DNA of 64,000 bases from Streptomyces sp. WZ.A104 (GTDB lineage: Bacteria; Actinomycetota; Actinomycetes; Streptomycetales; Streptomycetaceae): positions 124,001-188,000 of the forward strand of contig NZ_NWVL01000001.1 in the NCBI RefSeq assembly GCF_002382885.1, in the 5' to 3' direction. The translations under genes and the position numbers were made by a program. Positions 42,966-51,714 of this stretch are shown one piece after another. The notes below the pieces were generated by a model that saw only the letters and a list, made by a program, of their open reading frames with translations, ran no database searches and was not told where the DNA came from. The stretch's first letter is position 1. Each line of letters opens with the position of its first letter.

Positions 42966-43908
42966 CAGCCGTGTTCGAAATGTGGTCACAAGGCCTGGCG
43001 AATCAAAGTGAGTTGAACGGTAGCTTCGTAGCGGACGGCGAGTTTTTCGTACCGCGTCGCGACCCCTCTGGCCTGCTTGAGGGGCCCAATCCGGCATTCG
43101 ACTTTGCGCCTGGCCTTGTATCGCTCACGGTCGAAGCCGGGCGGGCGACCACCGGTCGAACCCCTGCGAAGGCGGTGCCCGGCCTGGTCGCGCTTCTCCG
43201 GAATGGTGTGCGGGATCTGCCGGCGACGCAGGTACTGGCGGATCTGACGGGAGGAGTACGCGCGGTCGGCCAGGACGTGAGCAGGTCGGGTGCGCGGAGG
43301 TCCGCCACCGATCCGCGGAACACTGATGCGGTCCATAACCCCGGTGAACACCGGGGCATCGGCTCACTGCCCAGCGGTGACCACAGCGGCCAGAACGTGA
43401 AACGAGGCGTCAACAGCCAGGTGGATCCTGGTGGTCAGGCCGCCGCGCGAGCGGCCAGGCGCGTGGTCGTCCGGCTCGGCCGCCAGGCCGCCGGGAGTCG
43501 CCCCGGCCCGGATCAGCAGCCCTCCTTCTCCTCGCCCCGGCGGCGTGCTGGTGGGCCCGGCGGATCGTGGAATCGACCGACACCTCCCACACGAGATGCC
43601 CGGCAGCATCGGCCTTGCCCTGCAACTTCTTCAAGACTCTGGCCCAAGTGCCGTCGATCTGCCAGCGGCGGAAGAGCGTGTACGCGGTATCCCACGGACC
43701 GTACCGCTCGGGTATGTCCCGCCACGGCGAGCCCGTGCGAGCACGCCACCAGATCCCGTCGAAGACCTGCCGCCGATGCCGTGGCGGACGCCCCATAGTC
43801 GGTATCGGCGGCAACAGCCGCTCCAGCCAAACCCACTGTTCGCCCGTCAGATCGCCACGAGCCATTCCAAGATCGTTTCAGATCTTGGTCAACACCTCGG
43901 CACGCGTC
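42966..43908 (-). mobile_element. IS5-family insertion sequence, defective, flanked by CTAG
   Basis: 943 bp between CTAG at 42962-42965 and CTAG at 43909-43912, consistent with a 4-bp target duplication of the YTAR type known for the IS5 group. The ends share an imperfect inverted repeat (CGTGTTCGAAATGTGG against CGTGCCGAGGTGTTGA). The right CTAG contains the TAG stop codon of the neighbouring DUF1707 gene. Confidence 0.75.
42986..43865 (-). pseudogene. IS5-family DDE transposase, frameshifted and with an internal stop
   Basis: The first frame from ATG 43865 (ARGDLTGEQWVWLERLLPPI, SVDSTIRRAHQHAAGAR) carries the first DDE aspartate. The second, -1-type frame picks up near 43525 (GGLLIRAGATPGGLAAEPDD, GGLTTRIHLAVDASFHVLAA). 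In that frame CAG is followed by TGA at 43366-43364, where an Arg (CGA) is expected; after it the homology continues in frame (FTGVMDRISVPRIGGG, HVLADRAYSSRQIRQYLRR) to the end. A -1 shift is normal for such IS elements, but the TGA makes this copy inactive. Confidence 0.85.
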
Positions 43909-44526
43909 CTAGCCCTGCGCCGGGTTGCTTCGCAGCTTGCACTGTTCCCGGCGGTTGGGGTGGCGGATGATTACTCCCCCCATGCCGCCGGCCCCGGTGA
44001 GCCGGATCAGCGGAGTCCCTGGAAGCCGGTCGGGAGTGGTCTTGTCGGTCAGGCCGCCGACGCCGGGATCCATGCCGTTGGTGTCCGCGGCCCAGCCGTC
44101 GGGGATGACGATCGTGACACCAGATGTCTCCCCGTACGCCTCCACTGCGACCTCCATGAGGCGGCACTCAACCCGGGTGAAGTCAACCTTCACACCCCCC
44201 ACGCCTCCGTGAGCGATCACGCGCCCGGGAACCTCCCAGCGCCCGGGGCCTCGAGACGCGCCACTCATGCCGCCCTTGAGCACCAGTGGCGGCTGGCTCT
44301 CAGCGGACTTCGGCCTCGGCAAGTCGGCGGTCAGGACGGCCAACTGGGCATGAGTCTTGGACGTCAGCGCCTGCTCCAGGCGTGAATCCAGCTCATCGAA
44401 ATCGATTCGCCCCTCGGCTGCCGCATCGCGCAGCTGCTCCACCACTGCTTCCCGGTCGTCGTGAGAGGCGCGGAGCTCTCCTGGCGGAGCAGGGTGCGGA
44501 GAGGGCTCCGGAGGCTGGGCAGTCAT
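43909..44526 (-). CDS. DUF1707 / cell-wall-stress-response-like protein
   Basis: 205 residues. A DUF1707 domain (RASHDDREAVVEQLRDAAAE, then IDFDELDSRLEQAL and LAVLTADLP) is followed by a beta-rich LiaF-like domain (VTIVIPDGWAADTNGM, TPLIRLTGAGGMGGVIIRHP). Function unknown; relatives occur with wall-stress regulators. Its TAG stop lies in the right CTAG flank of the IS element, so the IS landed at the very end of the gene. The last residues (NPAQG) look natural, so the protein is probably intact. The start lacks a strong ribosome site. Confidence 0.75.
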   Translation of the reverse strand: MTAQPPEPSPHPAPPGELRASHDDREAVVEQLRDAAAEGRIDFDELDSRLEQALTSKTHAQLAVLTADLPRPKSAESQPPLVLKGGMSGASRGPGRWEVPGRVIAHGGVGGVKVDFTRVECRLMEVAVEAYGETSGVTIVIPDGWAADTNGMDPGVGGLTDKTTPDRLPGTPLIRLTGAGGMGGVIIRHPNRREQCKLRSNPAQG

Positions 44527-44663
44527 GGCCACAAGGATAAGCAGCCAGCGGACTGAGCGGACTGGGACTGCACATCTCAAACACCGCTTAGCAGCCCGCC
44601 TGGCAGGCCGCCCCCCCCGGCCTTCGCCCGGCCCACCTGGTCCCCGCCCGGCCCACCCGGCCC

Positions 44664-44698
44664 CTGCCCGGCCCCGGAGGGCGGCAGGGGCCGGGCAG
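44664..44698 (-). terminator. GC-rich hairpin after the CooC-like gene
   Basis: 12-bp arms, CTGCCCGGCCCC (44664-44675) and GGGGCCGGGCAG (44687-44698), 55 nt past the ATPase stop. The sequence between it and the DUF1707 start (44580-44660) is a Pro/Ala-codon-like GC tract without a gene. Confidence 0.7.
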
Positions 44699-44752
44699 AT
44701 GGCTCCGGCGCTGCGGGGGGCCGCTGCGGCGTGCGCGGGGCGGTGTGACGGG

Positions 44753-45748
44753 TCAGGCGGGTGCGGCGACGCCCGCCCCGACGCGCTGCTCGTCGAGCAC
44801 GAAGGCGGGGTCGACCTGGGCGGCCAGGTCGGCGCCCGTCTTCTCGTTGCCCCAGCTCTCGGCGTTCTTCAGGTGGAAGTGCACCATCTGCCGCGTGTAG
44901 CGCTCCCAGTCGCGGAGCTCGTACGAATCCTCGGCGGCGTCCTGGAGGGTCTGCAAGGCCATCCGGTTGTCGGCCTCCAGCAGCTCGAACCGGGACGGTC
45001 GGCCCTTCTCCATCGCCCGTACCCAATCGGAGTGGCCGACCCCGACCAGCAGGTCGTCGCCGACCTCCGAGCGCAGGAAGTCCAGGTCGTCCGGGCCCTG
45101 CACCTTGTTGCCGACGACCTTCAGCGCGACGCCGAAGTCCCGGGCGTACTCCTTGTACTGGCGGTACACCGACACTCCCTTACGAGTCGGCTCCGCGACC
45201 AGGAATGTCATGTCGAAGCGGGTGAACATCCCCGAGGCGAACGAGTCCGAGCCTGCCGTCATGTCGACCACGACGTACTCGTCCGGGCCGTCGACCAAGT
45301 GATTGAGGCAGAGCTCTACGGCTCCGACTTTGGAGTGGTAGCAGGCGACGCCGAGATCGGACTCCGTGAAGGGGCCGGTCGCCATCAGCCGGATGTCGCC
45401 GTCGTCGAGCAGGACCGTCCGCGCACAGGCGTCGAAGATCGGATTGTCCTCGCGGACCCGCAGCAGCCGTGAGCCCTCGCCGGGGGGAGTCGTCTTGATC
45501 ATCGTCGCGGCGGAGGCGATGCGCGGGTTGGTGCCACGCAGGTAGTCCTTGATGAGCGGCAGGTGCGCACCCATGGCGGGCAGCGCGGCTGCCTCCGCCT
45601 CGTCCAGGCCGAGTGCGGCCCCCAGGTGCTGGTTGATATCGGCGTCCACGGCGATGACGTGGGCTTCATTGGCGGCGAGGTGGCGGATGAAGAGCGAGGA
45701 CAGCGTGGTCTTTCCGCTGCCGCCCTTCCCGACGAAAGCGATCTTCAT
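44753..45748 (-). CDS. CooC/MinD-type P-loop ATPase
   Basis: 331 residues. Deviant Walker A IAFVGKGGSGKTTLSSL, switch I VDADINQHLGAALGL and switch II YVVVDMTAGSDSFASGMFT. The C-terminal half is specific to this actinobacterial group. CooC-like ATPases load metals into enzymes and MinD-like ones position complexes; here neither partner is evident. ATG 45748 follows AGGTGA by 2 nt, while an in-frame GTG at 45754 lacks a ribosome site, so the start is uncertain by two residues. It is divergent from the Fic-like gene. Confidence 0.8.
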   Translation of the reverse strand: MKIAFVGKGGSGKTTLSSLFIRHLAANEAHVIAVDADINQHLGAALGLDEAEAAALPAMGAHLPLIKDYLRGTNPRIASAATMIKTTPPGEGSRLLRVREDNPIFDACARTVLLDDGDIRLMATGPFTESDLGVACYHSKVGAVELCLNHLVDGPDEYVVVDMTAGSDSFASGMFTRFDMTFLVAEPTRKGVSVYRQYKEYARDFGVALKVVGNKVQGPDDLDFLRSEVGDDLLVGVGHSDWVRAMEKGRPSRFELLEADNRMALQTLQDAAEDSYELRDWERYTRQMVHFHLKNAESWGNEKTGADLAAQVDPAFVLDEQRVGAGVAAPA

Positions 45749-45850
45749 GTTCACCTAGGGTAGCGGCATGATCTCTTTGTGTTGTCGATGTTCGTGAAGA
45801 AGGCCACTTGAGGGTGGTCCGGGTGGAGTGGGCGCGTAGCCTCGCTACTT

Positions 45851-46675
45851 ATGAGTACGACTGCCTCAGACCCGCTCGCCGCGCTCGGCGCTCTGCCCGG
45901 GGTGCCCGACGCCGTGGACTCCGTACGCAAGGCCGTCGACCGTGTGTACGGTCACCGCGTCATGCGGCGCCGCAGCAACGAGGTCACGGCCGAAGCCGCG
46001 CTGCGGGGTTCCCGTGGATCGGCCGCGCTGGCCGGTGCCGACTGGAATCTTGAGGAGGTGCGGCGGCGTACCGACTTCAGTGGTGACGGCGAGACGCGCA
46101 CGGTCGGCGCCGCCCTGCGGCTCACCGCGGAAGCGGGTCAACTCCTTTCCATCTGGCGGCAGTCGCCGCTGCGGGTACTGGCTCGGCTGCATCTGGTGGC
46201 GGCCGGCGGGGCGACCCCCGACGATGCGGTGGGCCGGCCCAGGCTGGCGGGTGAATCCGTCGACGAACCGCTGGTCGAGGCTCCGCTCCCCGATGCCGAC
46301 GAGGTTGCCGGACGACTGGAAGGGCTCTCTCAGCTGATCATCGCGGGCGGTACGGCCCCCGCCCTGGTCACGGCCGCCGTGGTGCACGGTGAGCTGCTCG
46401 CGCTGCGCCCCTTCGGTTCCCACAATGGCCTGGTCGCTCGCACCGCCGAGCGCATTGTCCTGATCGGCAGCGGGCTGGACCCGAAGTCGATCTGCCCGGC
46501 CGAGGTGGGGCACGCGGAGCAGGGCCGGGCGGCCTACGTCGCGGCACTCGAGGGCTACACAGCCGGGACCCCGGAGGGGATGGCCGCCTGGATCGCGCAC
46601 TGCGGGCGGGCGGTCGAGCTGGGTGTGCGCGAGTCGACGGCGGTGTGCGAGGCATTGCAGCGCGGCGCGGCGTAG
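45851..46675 (+). CDS. Fic-fold protein with degenerate catalytic motif
   Basis: 274 residues, a family often labelled oxidoreductase. The segment RPFGSHNGLVAR (186-197) lines up residue by residue with the Fic motif HPFx(D/E)GNGRxxR: P, F, N, G and the final R remain, but the catalytic His is Arg, the acidic residue is Ser and the phosphate-binding Gly-Arg positions are changed. Helices before it (EVAGRLEGLSQLIIAGGTAP) fit the Fic helical bundle. AMP transfer is therefore unlikely; a binding or pseudoenzyme role is inferred. No antitoxin gene is present. Confidence 0.7.
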   Translation: MSTTASDPLAALGALPGVPDAVDSVRKAVDRVYGHRVMRRRSNEVTAEAALRGSRGSAALAGADWNLEEVRRRTDFSGDGETRTVGAALRLTAEAGQLLSIWRQSPLRVLARLHLVAAGGATPDDAVGRPRLAGESVDEPLVEAPLPDADEVAGRLEGLSQLIIAGGTAPALVTAAVVHGELLALRPFGSHNGLVARTAERIVLIGSGLDPKSICPAEVGHAEQGRAAYVAALEGYTAGTPEGMAAWIAHCGRAVELGVRESTAVCEALQRGAA

Positions 46676-46732
46676 GCGGCGTCCGGCCGGGCGGCAGGGG
46701 CCCGGCGGGTGACGGCGCCCCGGGCAAGGGTT

Positions 46733-46761
46733 GCGGCGGTACCGAGGTGCGGTACCGCCGC
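46733..46761 (+). terminator. hairpin after the Fic-like gene
   Basis: GCGGCGGTACC (46733-46743) pairs perfectly with GGTACCGCCGC (46751-46761) around a 7-nt loop, 58 nt after the stop codon. Confidence 0.75.
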
Positions 46762-47105
46762 TGGCACGTCCGCCCAGTTACCAAGCGTCCTCGATATGTG
46801 CCCATCAGGTCGGGTGCTTTGCCCGTCACCTGGTGCGGCTGGCCCGTAATCGACGGGTCGACGTCGCGTGGGTGCTCGACTTCCGTGCTCGGTCCGTGGG
46901 GCCGTCTTGCGTCACAGGTCATCCTCGCGGATGTCCTTGGTCTCGCGGGCCGTTGAGTCCTTTCTACTCCAGTGCCAGGGGAAGGGAAACCCCTGGCCCC
47001 ACTTCTTTACTTTTAGGTTCAATCAAGGGCGAATCGGGCGGGCCTTTCTCTGGCGAGGGGCCCGGCCCCCGGAGGGGCCTCGCCGGCGAGGCCTCGGTCC
47101 GGGGT
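46762..47105. other. intergenic stretch with a second hairpin
   Basis: 344 bases between converging genes without a supported gene. It holds a hairpin CCAGGGG (46975-46981) / CCCCTGG (46990-46996) in a notably A/T-richer stretch (46960-47030), then GC-rich sequence to the HAD gene. The hairpin could terminate the HAD transcript or mark a small RNA; nothing decides this. Confidence 0.45.
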
Positions 47106-47951
47106 TCACCCGGGCAGGGCTGCTCCGGCGGTGCGTCGGCGGTTGGCGTACCAGACCAGCCCCGCTGTGACCGTGGCCGCACCGACCGCGGCCGCTGCCA
47201 CCAGGGCGGGGCGGGGCGGCAGTGAGAACGCGGGCAGGCGTTTCTTGAGCCGGACCGGGCGGTTGAAGACGAGAATCGGCCACTCGCGAAGGGTCGCTTC
47301 GCGGCGCAGCGCGCGGTCAGGGTTGACCGCGTGCGGGTGCCCGACCGATTCCAGCATCGGTACGTCGGTCGCCGAGTCGCTGTAGGCGTAGCAGCGCGAG
47401 AGGTCGTACCCCTCGGAGGCGGCGAGGGTCCTCACGGCCTCGGCCTTGGTCGGCCCGTAGGCGTAGTACTCGACCTCCCCCGTGAAACAGCCGTCGTCGC
47501 CGACGACCATGCGTGTGGCGACCACGCGGTCGGCGCCGAGCAGTTCCCCGATCGGCTCGACCACTTCCGCGCCCGAGGTCGAAACGATGACCACGTCGCG
47601 TCCTGCCATGTGGTGTTCTTCGATGAGGGTGGCGGCCTCGTCGTAGATGATCGGGTCGATCAGGTCGTGCAGGGTCTCGGCGACGATCTCCTTGACCTGC
47701 TGGACGTTCCATCCCTTGCAGAGGGCGGAGAGGTATTCACGCATCCGCTCCATCTGGTCGTGATCGGCGCCCCCGGCAAGGAACACGAACTGTGCGTACG
47801 CGGTGCGCAGTACGGCGCGGCGGTTGATCAGTCCGCCTTGGTAGAAGGACTTGCTGAAGGTCAGCGTCGAAGACTTCGCAATGACCGTCTTGTCCAGGTC
47901 AAAGAAGGCTGCTGTGCGCGGCGAGAAGCGGTTTTCCACAACGCTGAGCAT
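47106..47951 (-). CDS. HAD-IB family phosphatase, membrane-tailed
   Basis: 281 residues. HAD motif I AAFFDLDKTVIAKSS (DxD), motif II VVIVSTSG, motif III Lys in GPTKAEAV and motif IV YAYSDSATDVPML, as in SerB/CicA-like phosphatases. A membrane helix near the C-terminus (ALVAAAAVGAATVTAGLVWYA) would tether it. Streptomyces members are sometimes named morphological-differentiation-associated protein; the substrate (phosphoserine, lysophospholipid phosphate or other) is not known. A divergent 543-bp region separates it from tadZ. Confidence 0.85.
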   Translation of the reverse strand: MLSVVENRFSPRTAAFFDLDKTVIAKSSTLTFSKSFYQGGLINRRAVLRTAYAQFVFLAGGADHDQMERMREYLSALCKGWNVQQVKEIVAETLHDLIDPIIYDEAATLIEEHHMAGRDVVIVSTSGAEVVEPIGELLGADRVVATRMVVGDDGCFTGEVEYYAYGPTKAEAVRTLAASEGYDLSRCYAYSDSATDVPMLESVGHPHAVNPDRALRREATLREWPILVFNRPVRLKKRLPAFSLPPRPALVAAAAVGAATVTAGLVWYANRRRTAGAALPG

Positions 47952-48494
47952 AGGGGCCCACCATTCGGCGTAAAATCCGGCGCGTGGGTTTGCCTGAGAA
48001 GGCCCTCGGGTACACCATGGAAGTCACGGATCGTTCGCGACCGTGCTAACCCGGTCCGACTCCTCCCCCCCCCCCGAGGCGGCCGTGGGGACGACCCCCG
48101 CCCTCCCCCCCCCCCGAGTCGGCCGTGGAGACGACCCCCGCTCTCCCCCCCGGCGGGGGTCGTCGCATGTCCGGACGCATTTTCACGGGCGAGATCCACT
48201 TCAGCCTCCCAGTCGGCCGTCATCGGCCTGATCGTGCGAGCCGTCGATGCGCGCCTCGTCTTGTCACAGTGTGTAACGGGCGGGCTGCTCTCCGGAAGTC
48301 GCTGGTATGGGTGACGGAGATATTCACAAGGTCGAAGTTGTCCACAGTTTTTCAGCAAGATCCACACGTTTTTCCGTTGTGCTGCACGTTGATTCCACCC
48401 GCGAAGTCCGCGGGTGCCGGAATCGCGCATCTCGGAAACGTTCCGAGATCGCCGCGAACCGTACTGAAGGGGCAGTGAGAAGGGGGCGGAGATC
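47952..48494. promoter_or_regulatory. upstream region of the tad operon
   Basis: 543 bases without a gene. They contain the C-rich tandem repeat and hairpin at 48064-48164, then a less GC-rich stretch (48300-48450) with TTGTCCACAG and TTTTTCAGC that is the likeliest place for the tad promoter. No specific -10/-35 could be fixed. Confidence 0.5.
48064..48164. repeat. 40-bp C-rich tandem repeat ending in a hairpin
   Basis: Two copies of a 40-bp unit (a run of about 11 C, then GAG-CGGCCGTGG-GACGACCCCCGC) and a partial third. The last copy of GACGACCCCCGC (48130-48141) pairs with GCGGGGGTCGTC (48153-48164). The C runs are likely to slip in replication. Confidence 0.7.
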
Positions 48495-49631
48495 GTGGCT
48501 GGATCCCTGGCTGAAGAAGGGGTGGCGATCGCCGAAGGGCGGCGTGGAGGCCCGCTGATCGTGACGGAAGACGTGGAGTTGCTCGACGACCTGCTGCGGC
48601 TGTGCGCGGCAGCGGGGGCCGAGCCGGAAGTCCACCACGGGCCGCCCGGGCGACGGGGCGGCTGGGAGCGGGCTCCGATGGTTCTGGTGGGGGAAGACGC
48701 CGCCGTGCGATGCCGGGGCGCCGGCCGCAGGCGGGGCGTGATGCTGGTCGGGCGGGACCAGGACGACCCGGACGTGTGGCGGCGTGCGGTGGAGATCGGG
48801 GCCGAATACGTGCTGCGGCTGCCCGACTCCGAGGGCTGGCTCGTCGACCAGATCGCCAATGCGGCCGAAGGGGTGGGGAAGCCCGCGCTCACGGTCGGCG
48901 TGATGGGCGGACGGGGCGGCTCCGGCGCGTCCACGCTGGCCTGCGCCCTCGCGGTGAGTGCGGCCCGATCGGGGCGGCGCACGATGCTGATCGACGCCGA
49001 CCCCTTGGGCGGAGGAATCGACGTCCTGCTCGGCGGGGAGCGCGCCGAAGGTATGCGGTGGCCGGATTTCGCCCATTCGAAGGGGCGCCTCGGCGGGGGA
49101 GCCCTGGAGGACTCGCTGCCCGCTCTCCACGGGCTGCGGGTGCTGAGCTGGGGCCGTGACGACGAGGTGGTGATCCCGCCGCAGGCCATGCGAGCGGTGC
49201 TGGCCGCCGCCCGTCGGCTCGGCGGCGTGGTGGTCGTGGATCTGCCGCGCCGGGTCGACGAGGGCGTCGCGGAAGCCCTGGCTCAGCTCGATCTCGGTCT
49301 GCTCGTGGTCCCGGGCGAACTGCGAGCCGTCGCAGCCGCCAAACGCGTGGCCTCCCTGGCCGGAATAGTGCTGGACGACCTGCGCGTCGTGCCCCGCGGA
49401 CCGTATGCGGCAGGCCTGGACGAGCAGTGGGTGGCCCAGGCCATCGGGCTCCCGCTCATCGGCGAACTGCCCCTGGAGTCAGGGCTTCTGGCCTCCCAGG
49501 GCAGCGGCACCCCGCCCGGTGGCAACGCCCGCGGCCCGCTGGCCCGCTTCTGCGCGGCCTTCTGGCAGCAGGCGGCGGCCGCAGGAGACACCGGCGCCGC
49601 GACGGGTCCGGCCGGGGGAGGCGCGCCATGA
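48495..49631 (+). CDS. tadZ: TadZ/CpaE-like (Ssd) pilus ATPase
   Basis: 378 residues from GTG 48495, with GGAG upstream. An N-terminal receiver-like region (GGPLIVTEDVELLDDLLRLC, RRAVEIGAEYVLRLPD) precedes a MinD/ParA-type ATPase with an atypical P-loop, GVMGGRGGSGASTLACA, a switch region LIDADPLGGGIDVLLGG and VVVVDLPRR. TadZ marks the site of pilus assembly; the actinobacterial form is also called septum site-determining protein. First gene of the tad operon; overlaps tadA by 4 nt. Confidence 0.88.
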   Translation: MAGSLAEEGVAIAEGRRGGPLIVTEDVELLDDLLRLCAAAGAEPEVHHGPPGRRGGWERAPMVLVGEDAAVRCRGAGRRRGVMLVGRDQDDPDVWRRAVEIGAEYVLRLPDSEGWLVDQIANAAEGVGKPALTVGVMGGRGGSGASTLACALAVSAARSGRRTMLIDADPLGGGIDVLLGGERAEGMRWPDFAHSKGRLGGGALEDSLPALHGLRVLSWGRDDEVVIPPQAMRAVLAAARRLGGVVVVDLPRRVDEGVAEALAQLDLGLLVVPGELRAVAAAKRVASLAGIVLDDLRVVPRGPYAAGLDEQWVAQAIGLPLIGELPLESGLLASQGSGTPPGGNARGPLARFCAAFWQQAAAAGDTGAATGPAGGGAP

Positions 49632-50776
49632 CCGACGCGCTGCTCGACGCCGTACGGCAGCGGTTGGCGCGCAGTGGTACCGCTCCCACCCCGGCCGGAG
49701 TGGCGGCCGCTCTGCGGGCCCAGGGGCGGCTGCTGGGCGATGCCGAGGTGCTGGGGGCGGCGGCGGAGCTGCGGGGCGAACTCGTTGGCACGGGAGTGCT
49801 GGAACCCCTGCTCGCGGACCCGGCGGTGACCGATGTGCTGGTCTCCGCGCCGGACCGGGTGTGGGTGGACCGGGGCGGCGGGCTCCAGCTGACGGGTGTC
49901 ACCTTCCCGGACGCGGCGGCGGTGCGGCGACTGGCTCAGCGCCTCGCCGCGGTGGCGGGCCGGCGACTGGACGACGCGCGGCCGTGGGTGGACGCACGGT
50001 TGCCGGACGGCACCCGGATGCATGCCGTGCTGCCTCCGGTGTCGGTCGGCTCGACCTGCCTCTCCCTGCGGGTGGTGCGGCCGCGGGCCTTCTCGCTCGC
50101 GGAGTTGGTGGAGGCGGGCACGGTCCCGCCGGGCGGCGACCGGATTCTGCGGTGCTTGGTCGAAGCCCGGCTCTCGTATCTGATCAGCGGAGGCACGGGG
50201 GCGGGCAAGACGACTCTCCTCGCCAGTCTGCTGGGTGCGGTCGGGGCGGACGAGCGGATCGTGCTCGCCGAGGACTCCGCCGAACTGCGGCCGGACCACC
50301 CACATGTGGTCCGCCTGGAGTCCCGCCCCGCCAACCAGGAAGGGGCAGGGAAGGTGACACTGCGGGACCTGGTGCGGCAGGCGCTGCGCATGCGCCCCGA
50401 CCGGCTGGTGGTCGGCGAGGTGCGGGGCGTCGAAGTTCTCGAACTCCTGGCGGCCCTGAACACCGGCCACGAAGGCGGATGCGGCACGGTCCACGCGAAC
50501 GCGGCCGAGCACGTTCCGGCCCGACTGGAGGCGCTTGGGACCGCGGCCGGTCTCGACCGGGTCGCCCTCCACAGCCAGTTGGCGGCCGCGCTCTCGGTGG
50601 TCGTACACCTCGTGCGGGACCGCTCGGGGCAACGGCGGATCGCCGAGGTGCACGTTCTGGACCGGGATGAGGCGGGGCTGGTCGTCACGGTCCCCGCACT
50701 GGCCTGGGGCATCGACGGCTTCGTTCCGGAGCGGGGATGGGAACGGCTGCGGTCGCTGGTCGGAGGTGTGCTGTGA
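49628..50776 (+). CDS. tadA: TadA/CpaF secretion ATPase
   Basis: 382 residues. CpaF N-terminal motif DPAVTDVLVSAPDRVWVD, Walker A YLISGGTGAGKTTLLASL, Asp box VLAEDSAELRP, Walker B RPDRLVVGEVRG and His box GHEGGCGTVHAN. It powers assembly of Flp-type pili at the inner membrane face. ATGA and GTGA overlaps join it to tadZ and tadB. Confidence 0.95.
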   Translation: MTDALLDAVRQRLARSGTAPTPAGVAAALRAQGRLLGDAEVLGAAAELRGELVGTGVLEPLLADPAVTDVLVSAPDRVWVDRGGGLQLTGVTFPDAAAVRRLAQRLAAVAGRRLDDARPWVDARLPDGTRMHAVLPPVSVGSTCLSLRVVRPRAFSLAELVEAGTVPPGGDRILRCLVEARLSYLISGGTGAGKTTLLASLLGAVGADERIVLAEDSAELRPDHPHVVRLESRPANQEGAGKVTLRDLVRQALRMRPDRLVVGEVRGVEVLELLAALNTGHEGGCGTVHANAAEHVPARLEALGTAAGLDRVALHSQLAAALSVVVHLVRDRSGQRRIAEVHVLDRDEAGLVVTVPALAWGIDGFVPERGWERLRSLVGGVL

Positions 50777-51714
50777 CAGGGGGAACGTCGGTACAGGCGA
50801 CCCACATCGCGGCCCTCTGCGCCGGTTCTGCGGTGTGGCTCACCATGATGCGGGACCCGGGGGCCCGGCGGGCGCGGGTGCTGTTCGTGGGCGTTCGGCC
50901 CGAGCCGCTTCGGTCGTGGAGCCGGTGGCCGGGGCTGCCCAAGGCTTGGGATCGGCTGCGGGAGTTGACCGGTCGGCGTCGGGAGTGGTGGTGCGTTCCG
51001 ATCGCGGTGCTGCTCGCTGTGCTGGGCGGCTCGGTGCTGCCCTTGGTCGCTGGAGCCGTGGCGGTTCCGTTGGTGCGGCGGTGGTTGCGCGGTCGGGCCG
51101 GACGGAGGGAGAGGGAGCGCAGGGCGGACGCGGTGGCGTCGTTGTGCGGAGCCGTGGTCGGGGAGCTTCGTGCCGGTCAGGAGCCGGGGCAGGCGTTGCT
51201 GGCCGCGTTGCGCGACTGCGAGGCGGCGGGCCGCGACCGGGTGGCGGACGGAGGTGCGTCGGTGAGTGCCCGCCCCGGTGCGTGGCTGGGGGATGCGGAG
51301 GCCGCGGTGCTGGCGGCGGCGCGGTTCGGGGGTGATGTGCCGAGGGCGCTGCGGCAGGCGGCGGAAGGGGCGGGGCTTGAAGGGCTGTCCGGGATGGCTG
51401 CGTGCTGGCGGGTGGCCGTCGACGGCGGGGCGGGGCTGGCGGCCGGGCTAGACCGCTTGGAGACGGCGTTGCGGGAGGACCGGCGTCAACGGGAAGCCCT
51501 GCGGGCCCAGCTGGCGGGAGCCTGGTCGACCGTCGTGGTCCTGGCGCTGCTCCCGGTCGCGGGCCTGGGGCTGGGAGCAGCGCTCGGAGCCGAGCCCCTG
51601 CGCGTGCTGCTGCACTCCCCGGGCGGACTGTTCTGCCTGGCAGTGGGCGGCTTCCTGGAGGCGGCCGGACTGTTCTGGGCCTGCCGGATCGTACGCGGAG
51701 GGGAGGCGACGTGA
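50773..51714 (+). CDS. tadB: TadB-like type II secretion F-domain protein
   Basis: 313 residues from GTG 50773. Two N-terminal membrane helices, a cytoplasmic helical T2SSF domain (RRADAVASLCGAVVGELRAG, RFGGDVPRALRQAAEG) and two C-terminal helices (WSTVVVLALLPVAGLGLGAA). Inner-membrane platform protein of the pilus. Coupled to tadA and tadC by 4-nt overlaps. Confidence 0.88.
   Translation: MTGGTSVQATHIAALCAGSAVWLTMMRDPGARRARVLFVGVRPEPLRSWSRWPGLPKAWDRLRELTGRRREWWCVPIAVLLAVLGGSVLPLVAGAVAVPLVRRWLRGRAGRRERERRADAVASLCGAVVGELRAGQEPGQALLAALRDCEAAGRDRVADGGASVSARPGAWLGDAEAAVLAAARFGGDVPRALRQAAEGAGLEGLSGMAACWRVAVDGGAGLAAGLDRLETALREDRRQREALRAQLAGAWSTVVVLALLPVAGLGLGAALGAEPLRVLLHSPGGLFCLAVGGFLEAAGLFWACRIVRGGEAT

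Noticed and set aside
43364..43366. Selenocysteine codon in the transposase
   Set aside because: The TGA replaces an Arg codon in a decayed IS; no SECIS-like context or selenoprotein family is involved.
44580..44660. Coding sequence in the Pro/Ala-codon-like GC tract
   Set aside because: The pattern comes from repeated CCCGGCCCACC-type units with no start, ribosome site or homology.
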